NCBI RefSeq assembly: GCF_008016795.1
Contig: NZ_SDIK01000018.1
Coordinates: 1-64,000, forward strand
DNA from: Prevotella brunnea
GTDB lineage: Bacteria; Bacteroidota; Bacteroidia; Bacteroidales; Bacteroidaceae
DNA: 64,000 bases
Direction: 5' to 3'
Under the pieces are notes generated by a model. It did no database searches, had not been told where the DNA came from, and saw nothing but the letters and a program-made list of their open reading frames with translations. Shown here piece by piece: positions 8,856-17,205 of this stretch. Numbering within the stretch: the stretch's first letter is position 1; the number at the start of each line of letters is the position of its first letter. Position numbers and translations under genes: made by a program.

Positions 8856-10868
8856 TTAGATTTCCACCATTACAGTGAACCGATAGTTGCGCTTGGGCAT
8901 TGGATAGTTGATAATGACATCATAATCTTGCGAGAATAGATTATTGACTTCCAACAATCCCCGCATGTTCACGTTCCTTATTCTGAAAGTCTTTGAAAGA
9001 GATACATCGCTTGTGTACCACGGTTGTGTGTAATTGTAGCGAATGTTTTCTTGCTGGTTGTAGCGTTCGCCCACATAAATGAAACTATAGTTCAAGTTCC
9101 AACCTTTGTACTCTGCATTGAAGATGGCACTACCCGAATGGTGTGGAATATAAGGAATCTGGTCCCGGTAATAGTTGTCAGCGGGATTGGTGACATCGAT
9201 TGCATGTTGGTAGGTGTATTGGGTGCGCAGCGTGAGATAAAGGTCTTTGATGGGATTGATAGTTGCTTGGGCAGAAGCGTCAATACCTTTGATTTCCACC
9301 TCGCCAAGGTTCAGCATTGTCCAACGGAACTGTTGCCCTTTGGGATAAGCCACGATTTTGTCTTTCACCTTATTATAATACGCATCAACGCTGAAACGAA
9401 GATTGGTGAAGAATCGTTCCGGCGACTGGTGCTCGTAGAGCATTCCTACATTGTATTGGGTTACGTGTTCGGGGTTCAGTTTAGAGTTTCCCATGTCAGC
9501 ATAATAAAGGTCGTTGAATGTGGGCATACGGAAACTTTTCTTGTAGAACAGACGGAAAGAGAAATCCTTCGACTTGAATGGGTGGATGGCCATAATCACG
9601 GCAGGTGTGAACACAAATTTATCGCTTGGAGCTTCCTGACCGTCGAGTGCATCGTGGATATAAGTCGCTAAACCGCTTGCCTGTAATTTTATCCAATCTA
9701 AATGATAGGCTGCTGCCAATGACAGCATGTGGGTTTGCCTGGTAGGCTTCGCAAAACCATAAACGTTAGCATCGAGCGAGTTCCATTGGAAGTCATAGCT
9801 GGCAGAGGCTTTCAGCTCCGGAAGGAAAGAATACATATTGGCTGACGAAAAGTAAACTTCCCGCTGTTTGTAGAGGTTGTCTATCTTTATCTGTTTGTCA
9901 TCGTTGTTTACGTAGTGGGTACGATAGAATGAGTATTTCCCTTGGTTCAGTGTTGTAAATTTATTGATGGTATGGTTGAAGCTGAATTGTGCGAATGAGT
10001 TGGTGTCCCAAATGCGCTCGCCTCTGCGCCAAACATTGTTTACAATTGCACCGGGAACTCCACGTTCGGAGTTGTAGTTATATAGTTTCGCATGCCAGTC
10101 GCCATGGTTGGTACGTCCGTTCAGGTTGAGTTCCAGACGAGTAGCGTTGATGTCTCCGTTTTGTCGTATTGCGGTGGTGTCGTAGGCTAATTCGCCGGCA
10201 GGATTTACGCGGCGATAGCGAAACTTGTATTTGCCGCTTGCGTTTATCCACTCCGTACTGAGCTGAGCATTCAGTCTCTCGCCGAGTTTAAGCTCTACGA
10301 GTGCCGAAGGATTGATGAGGTCAGACGAGCCTATGCGTATGGTTCCCCGTGCATGATAGCTCTCTTTGTGGGCAAACACCGGAACTCTTGTTCGTATATA
10401 CACAGAACCAGCCGAACCGAAATCTTTAGCAGCTTGTAGTATGTCGCTTTTCTGACCATTATAGAGCGAGATAGACTCTATATTGTCGAGTGAGAATTGC
10501 CCCAAGTCTATCTGTCCGTTCTGCGCATTTCCCAGTTGAATTCCGTCGTAGGATATTCCCATGTGGTTGGTGCCCATGCTTCGGATGTTGATGGTTTTGA
10601 TACCACCGACACCGCCATAGTCTTTCAACTGTACACCAGAGAAATAGCGTAAGGCGTCAGCAACATTTAGAGAGTTCATGTTGCGCAACTCCTTTCCGTT
10701 AAGCTGCTGCGATGGAACGACTGTTTTTTGCACATAATTGGCGATAATGGTAACCTCCTCCAAGTGATGAAGGCTGTCCAATTTACTCTTTGTCTTGATC
10801 TCGTTTTGAGCAATTCCTCCTAATGCGATACTAAAAAAAATAATCAGTAAAAGACCTCTTCTATACAT
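8856..10868 (-). CDS. btuB: TonB-dependent cobalamin receptor (BtuB-like)
   Basis: The start was moved to the ATG at 10868, where a signal peptide begins (MYRRGLLLIIFF...GGIAQ); an upstream TTG would bury it. The 670-residue product has a short TonB-box region (LEEVTIIANYVQK). The plug domain follows, about residues 55-170 (LRYFSGVQLKDYGG, INIRSMG, GQIDLGQFSLDNIESISLYNG), then a 22-strand barrel ending YRFTVMVEI with a terminal aromatic-hydrophobic strand. It would import cobalamin or related corrinoids across the outer membrane using TonB energy. The substrate is supported by the cobalamin riboswitch in its 5' leader and the BtuG-like gene directly after it. Confidence 0.9.
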   Translation of the reverse strand: MYRRGLLLIIFFSIALGGIAQNEIKTKSKLDSLHHLEEVTIIANYVQKTVVPSQQLNGKELRNMNSLNVADALRYFSGVQLKDYGGVGGIKTINIRSMGTNHMGISYDGIQLGNAQNGQIDLGQFSLDNIESISLYNGQKSDILQAAKDFGSAGSVYIRTRVPVFAHKESYHARGTIRIGSSDLINPSALVELKLGERLNAQLSTEWINASGKYKFRYRRVNPAGELAYDTTAIRQNGDINATRLELNLNGRTNHGDWHAKLYNYNSERGVPGAIVNNVWRRGERIWDTNSFAQFSFNHTINKFTTLNQGKYSFYRTHYVNNDDKQIKIDNLYKQREVYFSSANMYSFLPELKASASYDFQWNSLDANVYGFAKPTRQTHMLSLAAAYHLDWIKLQASGLATYIHDALDGQEAPSDKFVFTPAVIMAIHPFKSKDFSFRLFYKKSFRMPTFNDLYYADMGNSKLNPEHVTQYNVGMLYEHQSPERFFTNLRFSVDAYYNKVKDKIVAYPKGQQFRWTMLNLGEVEIKGIDASAQATINPIKDLYLTLRTQYTYQHAIDVTNPADNYYRDQIPYIPHHSGSAIFNAEYKGWNLNYSFIYVGERYNQQENIRYNYTQPWYTSDVSLSKTFRIRNVNMRGLLEVNNLFSQDYDVIINYPMPKRNYRFTVMVEI

Positions 10869-11035
10869 ATATATATTCTTAATTGAATGCGACAAACTGT
10901 ACTTCCGCGAGGTGTGAGTGCGAATTTCAGCTGTGGCAAAATCAAAGCGTACTACAAGTAGTCAAATAAAGAAACAGAAATTGTTAGTGAAAATACTATT
11001 TGCTGTTGCTCTAACCGAAACCCGCGGCAGCTTTC

Positions 11036-11228
11036 TTGATTGGTGAACAGGTATTCTGACTTATCCCTATCTCTCTGCTCCTTCTCAGTTGTTGGTGCAA
11101 TCAATGGCTTTGTGCAGCGATAATAATTAGGACTTACAGCAGCAGGCACTATTCCGGATTCACACCGGATTCCCTTTAACCGCATAGCTCGTGGCATCTT
11201 TATGCTTGTTGCGGTTCATTCACAGGTG
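11036..11228 (-). ncRNA. Cobalamin (B12) riboswitch in the btuB leader
   Basis: Read on the minus strand, the leader carries the conserved core of the cobalamin aptamer in order: AAAGGGAAtCCGGTGtGAAtC, then a GCCTGCTGCTGTAAG segment, a B12-box variant GCCATTG (plus 11102-11108), and AGTCAGAATACCTG near the 3' end. The distal element beginning ACCGCAACAAGC forms the outer stem. About 170 nt separate the aptamer from the btuB start and would hold the expression platform. Coordinates are approximate at both ends. It should repress the whole six-gene operon when cobalamin is plentiful. Confidence 0.93.
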
Positions 11229-11236
11229 CAAAGGTA
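11229..11236 (-). promoter_or_regulatory. Promoter -7 element for the B12 operon
   Basis: The minus strand reads TACCTTTG, matching the Bacteroidota consensus TAnnTTTG. It lies directly upstream of the riboswitch, so transcription would start around 11222 and include the whole aptamer. Confidence 0.7.
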
Positions 11237-11436
11237 ATAAATATCAAGTAAATGCGGAAAAATAACGAGGACATTTTGAAATGTAGGCTCATTTTTCTGT
11301 GTCTTGCAAAATCATGAGGAGGGTAGCGGATGCCTGTTCTCGATGGTTGGATTGTAGTATCGCTCTACGCTGCTTTTGGCGATAAAACGAATAGAAAAAC
11401 AAGGTTTTGAAACACGGTTTGTAATTGATTGTAAAC

Positions 11437-11541
11437 CAGTATGTTAGCAACTGCTTTTCAAAAGGTTAGCTTTTGGACTCCATTTGGTCATCAAACGAGT
11501 GCCAAAAGGTTAGCTTTTGCATCGTCATTGCTGACCTATTG
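11437..11541. repeat. 22-bp palindrome array A
   Basis: Imperfect 17-bp palindromes start at 11459, 11481, 11503 and 11525, exactly 22 bp apart. A weaker fifth starts at 11437. Two are CAAAAGGTTAGCTTTTG. The one at 11481 is CATTTGGTCATCAAACG, whose arms (TTTG/CAAA) differ from the consensus but still pair. The one at 11525 is TCATTGCTGACCTATTG. The array lies in the 1-kb divergent gap between the btuB riboswitch and the rplM promoter. Apart from the riboswitch, array and promoters I see nothing else in 11240-11730. Confidence 0.85.
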
Positions 11542-11736
11542 CTCACGTAGCGTTTTCCATCGGCTCATGATAGACAAAATTACGACGTGGGATGTCGGTG
11601 GTAAATGTGCCGGATAGTTGTTTTATATGATAATGTTATGCCTGTTGAGAATAGTTAAAAAATGATGTTTATGTTAAATAATGATAAATATATAGAATTA
11701 ATCCCTGATGTTATGGATTCTGGTATATAAAATGAG

Positions 11737-11744
11737 TAATTTTG
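11737..11744 (+). promoter_or_regulatory. Promoter -7 element for rplM operon
   Basis: TAATTTTG matches TAnnTTTG and lies about 145 bp upstream of the rplM start, which implies a leader of roughly 140 nt. Confidence 0.6.
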
Positions 11745-11749
11745 CAGAC

Positions 11750-11888
11750 CGATTATTTCCGAGGGCGTTCTTAGAGCCCTCAGCGTGGGTGTGTTAATAG
11801 TGATGGCTTTTGGCCGAGCCGCACGGTTAGAGAATCGTCCGCGCAACAAACAAAAACGTTTTTTAGTAGTAAAAATTTAAATTTAGAA
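11750..11888 (+). promoter_or_regulatory. Structured rplM mRNA leader
   Basis: Between the putative promoter and rplM lie a strong hairpin (GAGGGC...GCCCTC, about 11760-11780) and a second G/C-rich segment (GCCGAGCCGCACGG...CCGCGC). Leaders autoregulated by L13 or S9 are known in several phyla. This is a candidate ribosomal-protein leader, inferred from position and structure only. Confidence 0.5.
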
Positions 11889-12353
11889 ATGGACACTTTA
11901 AGTTACAAGACTATTTCCGTAAACAAGGAAACAGCCAAGAAAGAGTGGGTTGTAGTTGATGCTACCGACCAAATCGTAGGTCGTCTCTGCTCTAAGGTAG
12001 CCAAGCTGCTTCGCGGAAAGTACAAGCCAAGTTTTACTCCGCATGTGGATTGCGGAGACAATGTAATCATTATCAACGCGGAAAAAGTAGTTTTCTCCGG
12101 CATGAAAGAAACGGATAAACTTTACACTCGTTATACCGGTTATCCCGGCGGTCAGCGCTTCAATACGCCCGCCCAACTTCGCACTCGCAAAGGTGGTGTG
12201 GATAAAATGCTTCGTCACACCGTTAAGGGTATGTTGCCAAAGGGACGTCTCGGTCGCCATTTGTTGGACAACCTTTATGTGATTGAAGGCTCCGAACTCA
12301 ACGGACTTGAGGCACAGAAGCCACAGTCGATTGATATTAACCAGTATAAATAA
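11889..12353 (+). CDS. rplM: 50S ribosomal protein L13
   Basis: This 154-residue protein has the L13 signatures WVVVDATDQIVGRLCSKVA near the N-terminus, HVDCGDNVIIINAEKV in the middle and MLPKGRLGRHLL towards the C-terminus. L13 is an early assembly protein of the large subunit. The C-terminal tail (LEAQKPQSIDINQYK) is typical of Bacteroidota L13. rpsI starts 9 bp after the stop, the near-universal rplM-rpsI pair. Confidence 0.98.
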   Translation: MDTLSYKTISVNKETAKKEWVVVDATDQIVGRLCSKVAKLLRGKYKPSFTPHVDCGDNVIIINAEKVVFSGMKETDKLYTRYTGYPGGQRFNTPAQLRTRKGGVDKMLRHTVKGMLPKGRLGRHLLDNLYVIEGSELNGLEAQKPQSIDINQYK

Positions 12354-12362
12354 AAGGTAAAG

Positions 12363-12749
12363 ATGGAAGTTATTAATACAGTTGGACGCCGTAAGAGCTC
12401 TGTAGCTCGTATTTACCTCTCTGAAGGTACCGGCAAAATTATAATCAATAAGAAAGATTTAACGGAATTCTTCCCATCGGCTATTCTGCAATACGTTGTG
12501 AAACAGCCCTTGCAGTTGCTCGGTGTAGAAGGTCAGTACGATATAAAGGCAAATCTCTATGGTGGCGGTTTTACCGGTCAGAGTCAGGCACTTCGCCTCG
12601 CCATTGCCCGCGCACTTGTGGAGATTAACCCGGAGGATAAGAAGAACTTGAAAGATCATGGATTCTTGACACGCGACAGTCGCACGGTTGAGCGCAAGAA
12701 ACCGGGTCAGCCCAAGGCACGTGCTCACTTCCAGTTCAGTAAGCGTTAA
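12363..12749 (+). CDS. rpsI: 30S ribosomal protein S9
   Basis: This 128-residue protein opens with VNTVGRRKSSVARIYL-type S9 sequence and ends with the basic tail (RKKPGQPKARAHFQFSKR) that reaches the P-site tRNA in the small subunit. The central GGGFTGQSQALRLAIARAL motif is diagnostic. It is co-transcribed with rplM just upstream and probably with rpsB-tsf downstream. Confidence 0.98.
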   Translation: MEVINTVGRRKSSVARIYLSEGTGKIIINKKDLTEFFPSAILQYVVKQPLQLLGVEGQYDIKANLYGGGFTGQSQALRLAIARALVEINPEDKKNLKDHGFLTRDSRTVERKKPGQPKARAHFQFSKR

Positions 12750-12779
12750 TCTTTTGAAGCGTATCCGCCAAATGTCGAA

Positions 12780-12930
12780 TGCAACTTTTCGGCTTTTCAC
12801 GGCATACAATTCAATTGCGGTTTAGTATCTAAACAGATGAGATTCCAAATCGGGGACTACTCATCGGTTGATTCTAACAAAGCCTGGCGAAGCTTATTCG
12901 CCAAGAAAGAATTAAAAAGAAAGTAAACAA
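12780..12930 (+). promoter_or_regulatory. Structured rpsB leader region
   Basis: The 196-bp gap before rpsB contains two hairpins: GATGAG...CTCATC around 12836-12865 and GGCGAA-GCTTA-TTCGCC at 12886-12902. The second lies about 45 nt before the rpsB start. S2-dependent autoregulation of rpsB leaders is known in other bacteria. Here it is only a candidate. Confidence 0.45.
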
Positions 12931-12945
12931 ACAAAAAGAAAAAAC

Positions 12946-13800
12946 ATGTCAAGAACAAATTTTGACCAATTATTGCAGGCTGGCTGTCATTTCGGTCACC
13001 TACATCGCAAGTGGAATCCGGCTATGAAGCCATATATTTATATGGAACGTAACGGCATCCATATCATCGATCTTCACAAGACAGTGGCTAAAGTGGATGA
13101 GGCTGCTGAAGCACTCAAAGGTATTGCCAAGAGCGGAAAGAAGATCTTGTTCGTCGCTACTAAAAAACAATCTAAGGACGTTGTTGCTGAGAAGGCAGCA
13201 TCGGTTAATATGCCATACGTGAACGAGCGTTGGGCCGGTGGTATGCTTACCAACTTCCCCACCATTCGCAAGGCTATTAAGAAAATGACGAACATCGATA
13301 AGTTGATGAATGACGGTACTTTCTCTAACCTCTCCAAACGCGAACTCTTGCAGATTTCACGCCAGCGTGCTAAGTTGGAAAAGAACCTTGGTTCCATTTC
13401 CGATCTTACCCGCCTGCCATCGGCTCTCTTCGTTATTGATGTAATGAAAGAACACATTGCCGTAAAGGAGGCAACTCGCTTGGGCATTCCTGTGTTCGGT
13501 ATCGTGGATACGAACTCCGACCCTCGTAATATCGACTACGTAATTCCGGCAAACGATGATGCAAAGGACTCCGTAGAGGTAATTCTCGATGCGTGCTGTG
13601 CTGCCATCGCTGAAGGTCTTGAAGAACGTAAGGCTGAAAAGGCTGACGAGAAAGCTGCCGCAGAACAGGCTGAAGAGGCTGCTGAGGCAAAACCCAAACG
13701 TGCTCGCAAAGCTGTGAAAGAAGCTAAGGCGGAAGCCGTTGCGGAAGAAACAGTCGCAGAAGCTCCCACAAAGGAAGAGGAAGCTCCCGCTGCCGAATAA
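12946..13800 (+). CDS. rpsB: 30S ribosomal protein S2
   Basis: This 284-residue protein carries the S2 hallmarks: LLQAGCHFGHLHRKWNP at the N-terminus, NERWAGGMLTNFPTI in the middle, and PSALFVIDVMKEHIAVKEA with GIVDTNSDP near residues 160-190. A low-complexity Ala/Glu/Lys tail (about residues 225-284) extends beyond the folded domain; such tails are common in Bacteroidota S2. It is followed by a long hairpin and then tsf, the conserved rpsB-tsf order. Confidence 0.98.
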   Translation: MSRTNFDQLLQAGCHFGHLHRKWNPAMKPYIYMERNGIHIIDLHKTVAKVDEAAEALKGIAKSGKKILFVATKKQSKDVVAEKAASVNMPYVNERWAGGMLTNFPTIRKAIKKMTNIDKLMNDGTFSNLSKRELLQISRQRAKLEKNLGSISDLTRLPSALFVIDVMKEHIAVKEATRLGIPVFGIVDTNSDPRNIDYVIPANDDAKDSVEVILDACCAAIAEGLEERKAEKADEKAAAEQAEEAAEAKPKRARKAVKEAKAEAVAEETVAEAPTKEEEAPAAE

Positions 13801-13815
13801 TAAGAGTAATATTTT

Positions 13816-13880
13816 GGGCATTGGTGAACGATGGCGAGTCGTCGGCGACTTGGTACCGCTCATCAACGCCCACATTTTTT
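13816..13880 (+). terminator. Attenuator-type hairpin between rpsB and tsf
   Basis: GGGCATTGGTGA (13816-13827) pairs, with G-U wobbles and one mismatch, with TCATCAACGCCC (13860-13871). An inner stem AGTCG-TCGG-CGACT lies between the arms and the sequence ACATTTTTT follows. This has the form of an intrinsic terminator inside the operon, and would set tsf expression below rpsB. Confidence 0.65.
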
Positions 13881-13908
13881 AATTATAAATCTAAAGAAAA
13901 AAAAGAAT

Positions 13909-14907
13909 ATGGCTGTATCTATTGATGATATTAAGAAGCTCCGCGCCATGACCGGTGCCGGTCTTGCAGATGTAAAGAAGGCTCTTACCGAGGCAGAGGG
14001 CGATTTCGACAAGGCAAAAGATTTGCTCCGCGAACGTGGTTTGGCAATCGCTGCAAAACGTTCCGACCGAGAGACTTCCAATGGTTGCGTTCTCGTGAAA
14101 GCTGTTGATGGCTTTGCTGCTATGGTGGCTGTTAAGTGTGAGACCGATTTCGTTGCCAATGGTAAGGATTTTGTCGATATGGTTCGTGAAATTCTCGACG
14201 CTGCGGTTGCAGCTAAGGCTAAATCTCTCGATGAGGTGAAGGCATTGAAATTGGCGAACGGCGAGGATGCCGCAAGCACCGTTCAGCAGCGTTCCGGCAT
14301 CACGGGTGAGAAGATGGAACTGGATGGTTATAACTTCATAGAGGGTGATAACCTTTCTGTCTATGACCACATGGGCAAACACACGCTTGCCACCATCGTT
14401 CAGCTAAGTGGTAATAATGAGGATGCGGCTCACAAGATTGCCATGCAGGTGGCTGCCATGAAACCGGTGGCTCTCGATGAGGCTTCCGTTCCACAATCGT
14501 TAAAAGATGAGGAATACAAGGTGGCTGTTGAAAAAACAAAGGAAGAGCAGGTGGAGAAAGCTGTTAACTCGGCTATCAAAAAAGCCGGCATCAATGCCAA
14601 CCTCGTTGATAGCGAAGAGCACATTGAGTCGAACATCAATAAAGGTTGGCTGACTCGTGAGGACGCCGACAAAGCACTCGAAATCAAGAAGACTGTGGGT
14701 GCGGAGAAGGCTGCCAACCTGAACGAGAACATGATTCAGAATATCGCTAAGGGTCGTTTGAACAAGTTCTTCAAGGACAATTGCCTTGTTGATCAGGAGT
14801 TCCAGTTTGGCGATGGCGATAAGATTAACGTGGCAGACTGGTTGAAGAGTCAGGATAAGGACCTTAAAGTGGTTGCTTACAAACGCTTCACTCTCGCTGC
14901 GGAATAA
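13909..14907 (+). CDS. tsf: Translation elongation factor Ts
   Basis: The start at 13909 gives the canonical N-terminus MAVSIDDIKKLRAMTGAG, so the 26 residues readable upstream are not part of the protein; they overlap the attenuator hairpin. The product is 332 residues. It has the UBA-like domain (GLADVKKALTEAEGDFDKA), then the signature VKCETDFVA and the core domain with the coiled-coil region. EF-Ts recycles GDP-bound EF-Tu. The length agrees with other Bacteroidota EF-Ts proteins. Confidence 0.97.
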   Translation: MAVSIDDIKKLRAMTGAGLADVKKALTEAEGDFDKAKDLLRERGLAIAAKRSDRETSNGCVLVKAVDGFAAMVAVKCETDFVANGKDFVDMVREILDAAVAAKAKSLDEVKALKLANGEDAASTVQQRSGITGEKMELDGYNFIEGDNLSVYDHMGKHTLATIVQLSGNNEDAAHKIAMQVAAMKPVALDEASVPQSLKDEEYKVAVEKTKEEQVEKAVNSAIKKAGINANLVDSEEHIESNINKGWLTREDADKALEIKKTVGAEKAANLNENMIQNIAKGRLNKFFKDNCLVDQEFQFGDGDKINVADWLKSQDKDLKVVAYKRFTLAAE

Positions 14908-14932
14908 GCTTTTCCTTTACTGAGGATATAAA

Positions 14933-14980
14933 AAAAAGGAGTTGTAAAAGTGCAAATCTCGACTTTTACAACTCCTTTTT
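14933..14980. terminator. Bidirectional terminator between tsf and the convergent gene
   Basis: A perfect 19-bp inverted repeat (14933-14951 with 14962-14980, 10-nt loop) begins with A5 and ends with T5. It serves tsf on the plus strand and the convergent small outer-membrane gene on the minus strand. Confidence 0.92.
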
Positions 14981-15068
14981 AAATATAAAAAGTGGCAACT
15001 TGTTTCTTCTTTCTTTTTCGCTGCCACTTCCGTACTTTCCGATTTAATCCGTTTGTCTTTTAATCCGG

Positions 15069-15602
15069 TTAGAATTTTATTCCGAGCGTTCCATATACGA
15101 CGTTCATCTTCGGCATTCCCGAGGTGCGAGTGTTGATATGGCGGTAGCCCAATCCCAAGGTTGGGGATATTCCGCGCAGAATTTTCCAGTTGATGCTGAA
15201 GTCGTAGGTGGTGGCTTTCAGCTCCGGGTTGCCTACAGTGGTACCTACAGCAAATCTGGCATCTATCGTTCCCATGCTCCCTTTATCGTCTTTTGTGTCG
15301 AACAATATCGTACCCAAGCCGCCACCTAACGTGTTCGATGAAAAATGAGTTTTCACATCGCCGGATTTGTATAGATACTTCTCTCCTTCAATCTGCGCAA
15401 ATACAAAAAGTTGAGGAATGATGTCGTAACCGATGTTGGCTTTAAAACCGATTTGGTTCATGTTCTTGCTTGTTGAGCTACCAACTGTCGCCACTTCAAA
15501 TGAAAATCTGTTCGCGAAATTTGACGATCCTTTTGAGTTGCTTTGCGCACCTGCCGTTAAGGCGCAAAGGAAGATGAACAATGTTGTTGTAAATTTTCTC
15601 AT
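15069..15602 (-). CDS. Small secreted beta-barrel-like protein
   Basis: This 177-residue protein has a signal peptide (MRKFTTTLFIFLCALTAGAQ). Its body consists of alternating strands such as NIGYDIIPQLFVFAQIEGEK and ISPTLGLGYRHI, and it ends in an aromatic residue (GTLGIKF). This pattern is typical of 8-strand outer-membrane barrels. I do not recognise a named family. It stands alone, with a shared terminator downstream and a 940-bp repeat-rich divergent gap upstream. Confidence 0.75.
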   Translation of the reverse strand: MRKFTTTLFIFLCALTAGAQSNSKGSSNFANRFSFEVATVGSSTSKNMNQIGFKANIGYDIIPQLFVFAQIEGEKYLYKSGDVKTHFSSNTLGGGLGTILFDTKDDKGSMGTIDARFAVGTTVGNPELKATTYDFSINWKILRGISPTLGLGYRHINTRTSGMPKMNVVYGTLGIKF

Positions 15603-15784
15603 AATTCAATAAATATTAAGAATGTTACTCTTTGTTTCTATAATATACATTTCATGTTAATGCCATTATCCGTCCAGTGCTGCATATTTTTAGGTGGAAT
15701 ATAGCATTTAATGATGTTGCAAAGATAAATAAAAAAAATGAATACAAAAAAAACAACAATATTTTTTAGTGTAAAAGTTATAAT

Positions 15785-16290
15785 TTATCATTTAACCTAA
15801 ATCGTTTATTAAGATTTCTCAGTATTGTATGACAGTGAGAAAGCTCTTTATCTTTTCCCAATGACGTCCTAATCACCACGAAATTATATTACAAAAACCG
15901 TATCAGGGACACGCTTCATAAACTGTTGATAATCAAGGTGATATTGATTTCGATTTAAAAGCTTAGCTTTTGTGCTCCAATTCATGACCTTTTGCATTGT
16001 AAAAGCTTACCTTTTGGAAAGCAAAAGCTAAGCTTTGGATAGATGAATGATGAAAATTTAGGACATTATTGAACATTTCCCATATCGCCGGGAAGGATTT
16101 TCGCATTTTCAATGCCCCGGCTAAATAAAGAGAATATGCTTGTCTCTCGTCTTGCCCTATCAGGCGCAGGTCTTGATACATGAAGTTCATGGCGCATGGC
16201 TTTTAGTTGGTAAATTGCAGAATAACAAACCCATATAATTGAATATTTCTAATGGTAGTAGAACTACAATAGTTTCTAATGAGCGCAAAC
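15785..16290. repeat. Non-coding paralogous segment, copy B
   Basis: About 500 bp here align with the segment at 23025-23850. Landmarks shared in order are: ATTTCTC...TTGTATG...GTGAGAAA; CACCACGAAATTA; the four-unit 22-bp array; GAAAATTTAGGACATTAT; TTTTCCCATATCG-type sequence; CCCGGCTAAA; TTTTAGTTGGTAAATTGC; and GAATAACAAACC. The two copies have diverged by substitutions and one large indel. No credible gene lies inside; a 75-residue minus-strand frame is a by-product of the repeat. The gap 15603-16545 otherwise holds only the downstream promoter. Confidence 0.8.
15956..16038. repeat. 22-bp palindrome array B
   Basis: Four units start at 15956, 15978, 16000 and 16022, exactly 22 bp apart: TAAAAGCTTAGCTTTTG, CAATTCATGACCTTTTG, TAAAAGCTTACCTTTTG and CAAAAGCTAAGCTTTGG. 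Spacers are 5 nt. The array sits in a divergent gap and is embedded in non-coding segment copy B. Confidence 0.95.
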
Positions 16291-16465
16291 TTAGAGATTG
16301 GAGGTTAAGCTTTAATGTTATTCTGTAAAATGATATTTATATAAGTTGTTCTTTATAGCCTGTTTCATCCTCCAAATGATGACAATCGTGATTAGTTTAT
16401 GTGTGGCGCATTCGGCAAAGGATAAGTTTTTTGGAGATGATTTCCTTATTTTCGTGCAAATTACA

Positions 16466-16473
16466 TATCTTTG
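16466..16473 (+). promoter_or_regulatory. Promoter -7 element upstream of the FAH-family gene
   Basis: TATCTTTG is an exact TAnnTTTG match 73 bp before the start codon. It probably drives the FAH-porU-porV-ispF group. Confidence 0.7.
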
Positions 16474-16545
16474 TAGCGTTGTGAAGCATGGAGGGTCTCA
16501 AACCGATGGATAAGAAATTATAAACATCATTCAAAAGCATTTAAG

Positions 16546-17163
16546 ATGAAAATATTCGCGATAGGAATGAATTATTCCGAACACAATAAATCGTTGCACG
16601 GCACGTTATCAAAAACAAATGAGCCGGTGATATTCCTAAAAGCGGATTCCGCACTTTTAAAAGACGGTAAACCGTTTTTCATCCCTGACGACATGGGGCG
16701 GATAGAATACGAAACGGAAGTCGTGGTGCGCATTTGTAGGTTGGGAAAGACCATCCCGGAACGCTTCGCACATCGGTATTACGATGCCGTTACGGTGGGG
16801 ATTGACTTCACGGCACGCGAATTGCAGAAGAAATTGAAGGAGCAGGGACGCCCGTGGGAATTGTCTAAGAGTTTCGATGGGGCTGCCGTCTTAGGCAGTT
16901 GGGTGGATAAAGAGAGGTTTCTTGACATACAAAGACTTCGCTTTCATCTTGATATCAACGGAAAGACCGTGCAGCAAGGCTGTACTTGCGATATGCTCTG
17001 CAAAATAGATGAAGTGATTAGTTACATCAGCCGTTACTTCACACTCAAGACCGGAGATATATTATATACCGGATGTCCCACGGGTTGCGGACCAGTGCGA
17101 ATCGATGATCATCTTCAGGGGTATCTGGAAGAAGAAAAAGTGCTGGATTTCCGTTGTAAATAA
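16546..17163 (+). CDS. Fumarylacetoacetate hydrolase (FAH) family protein
   Basis: This 205-residue protein belongs to the FAH/acylpyruvase superfamily, metal-dependent C-C hydrolases, isomerases or decarboxylases. It is a single-domain, FAHD1-size member. The metal-binding region reads MGRIEYETEVVVRI (two acidic ligands spaced E-x-E). It is followed by GIDFTARELQ, where the usual third acidic ligand is Glu rather than Asp, and by TGDILYTGCPTGCGPV near the C-terminus. The true substrate cannot be read from sequence. It is the first gene of a group with porU 42 bp downstream; this neighbour pair is common in Bacteroidota but unexplained. Confidence 0.88.
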   Translation: MKIFAIGMNYSEHNKSLHGTLSKTNEPVIFLKADSALLKDGKPFFIPDDMGRIEYETEVVVRICRLGKTIPERFAHRYYDAVTVGIDFTARELQKKLKEQGRPWELSKSFDGAAVLGSWVDKERFLDIQRLRFHLDINGKTVQQGCTCDMLCKIDEVISYISRYFTLKTGDILYTGCPTGCGPVRIDDHLQGYLEEEKVLDFRCK

Positions 17164-17205
17164 CAATGAGAAACAGATGTCCGGCTCTAAAAAAAGAAAC
17201 AAGAA

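Noticed and set aside
15956-16038. Regular repeats with short spacers, considered as CRISPR arrays
   Set aside because: The spacers are only 5 nt, units are palindromic and imperfect, there are only four per site, and no cas genes are present.
15963-16190. 75-residue minus-strand frame, and its 119-residue relative at 23502-23861
   Set aside because: Their similarity follows from homologous non-coding DNA and the 22-bp repeat. The repeat period is not a multiple of three, and neither has a convincing start or protein-like composition.
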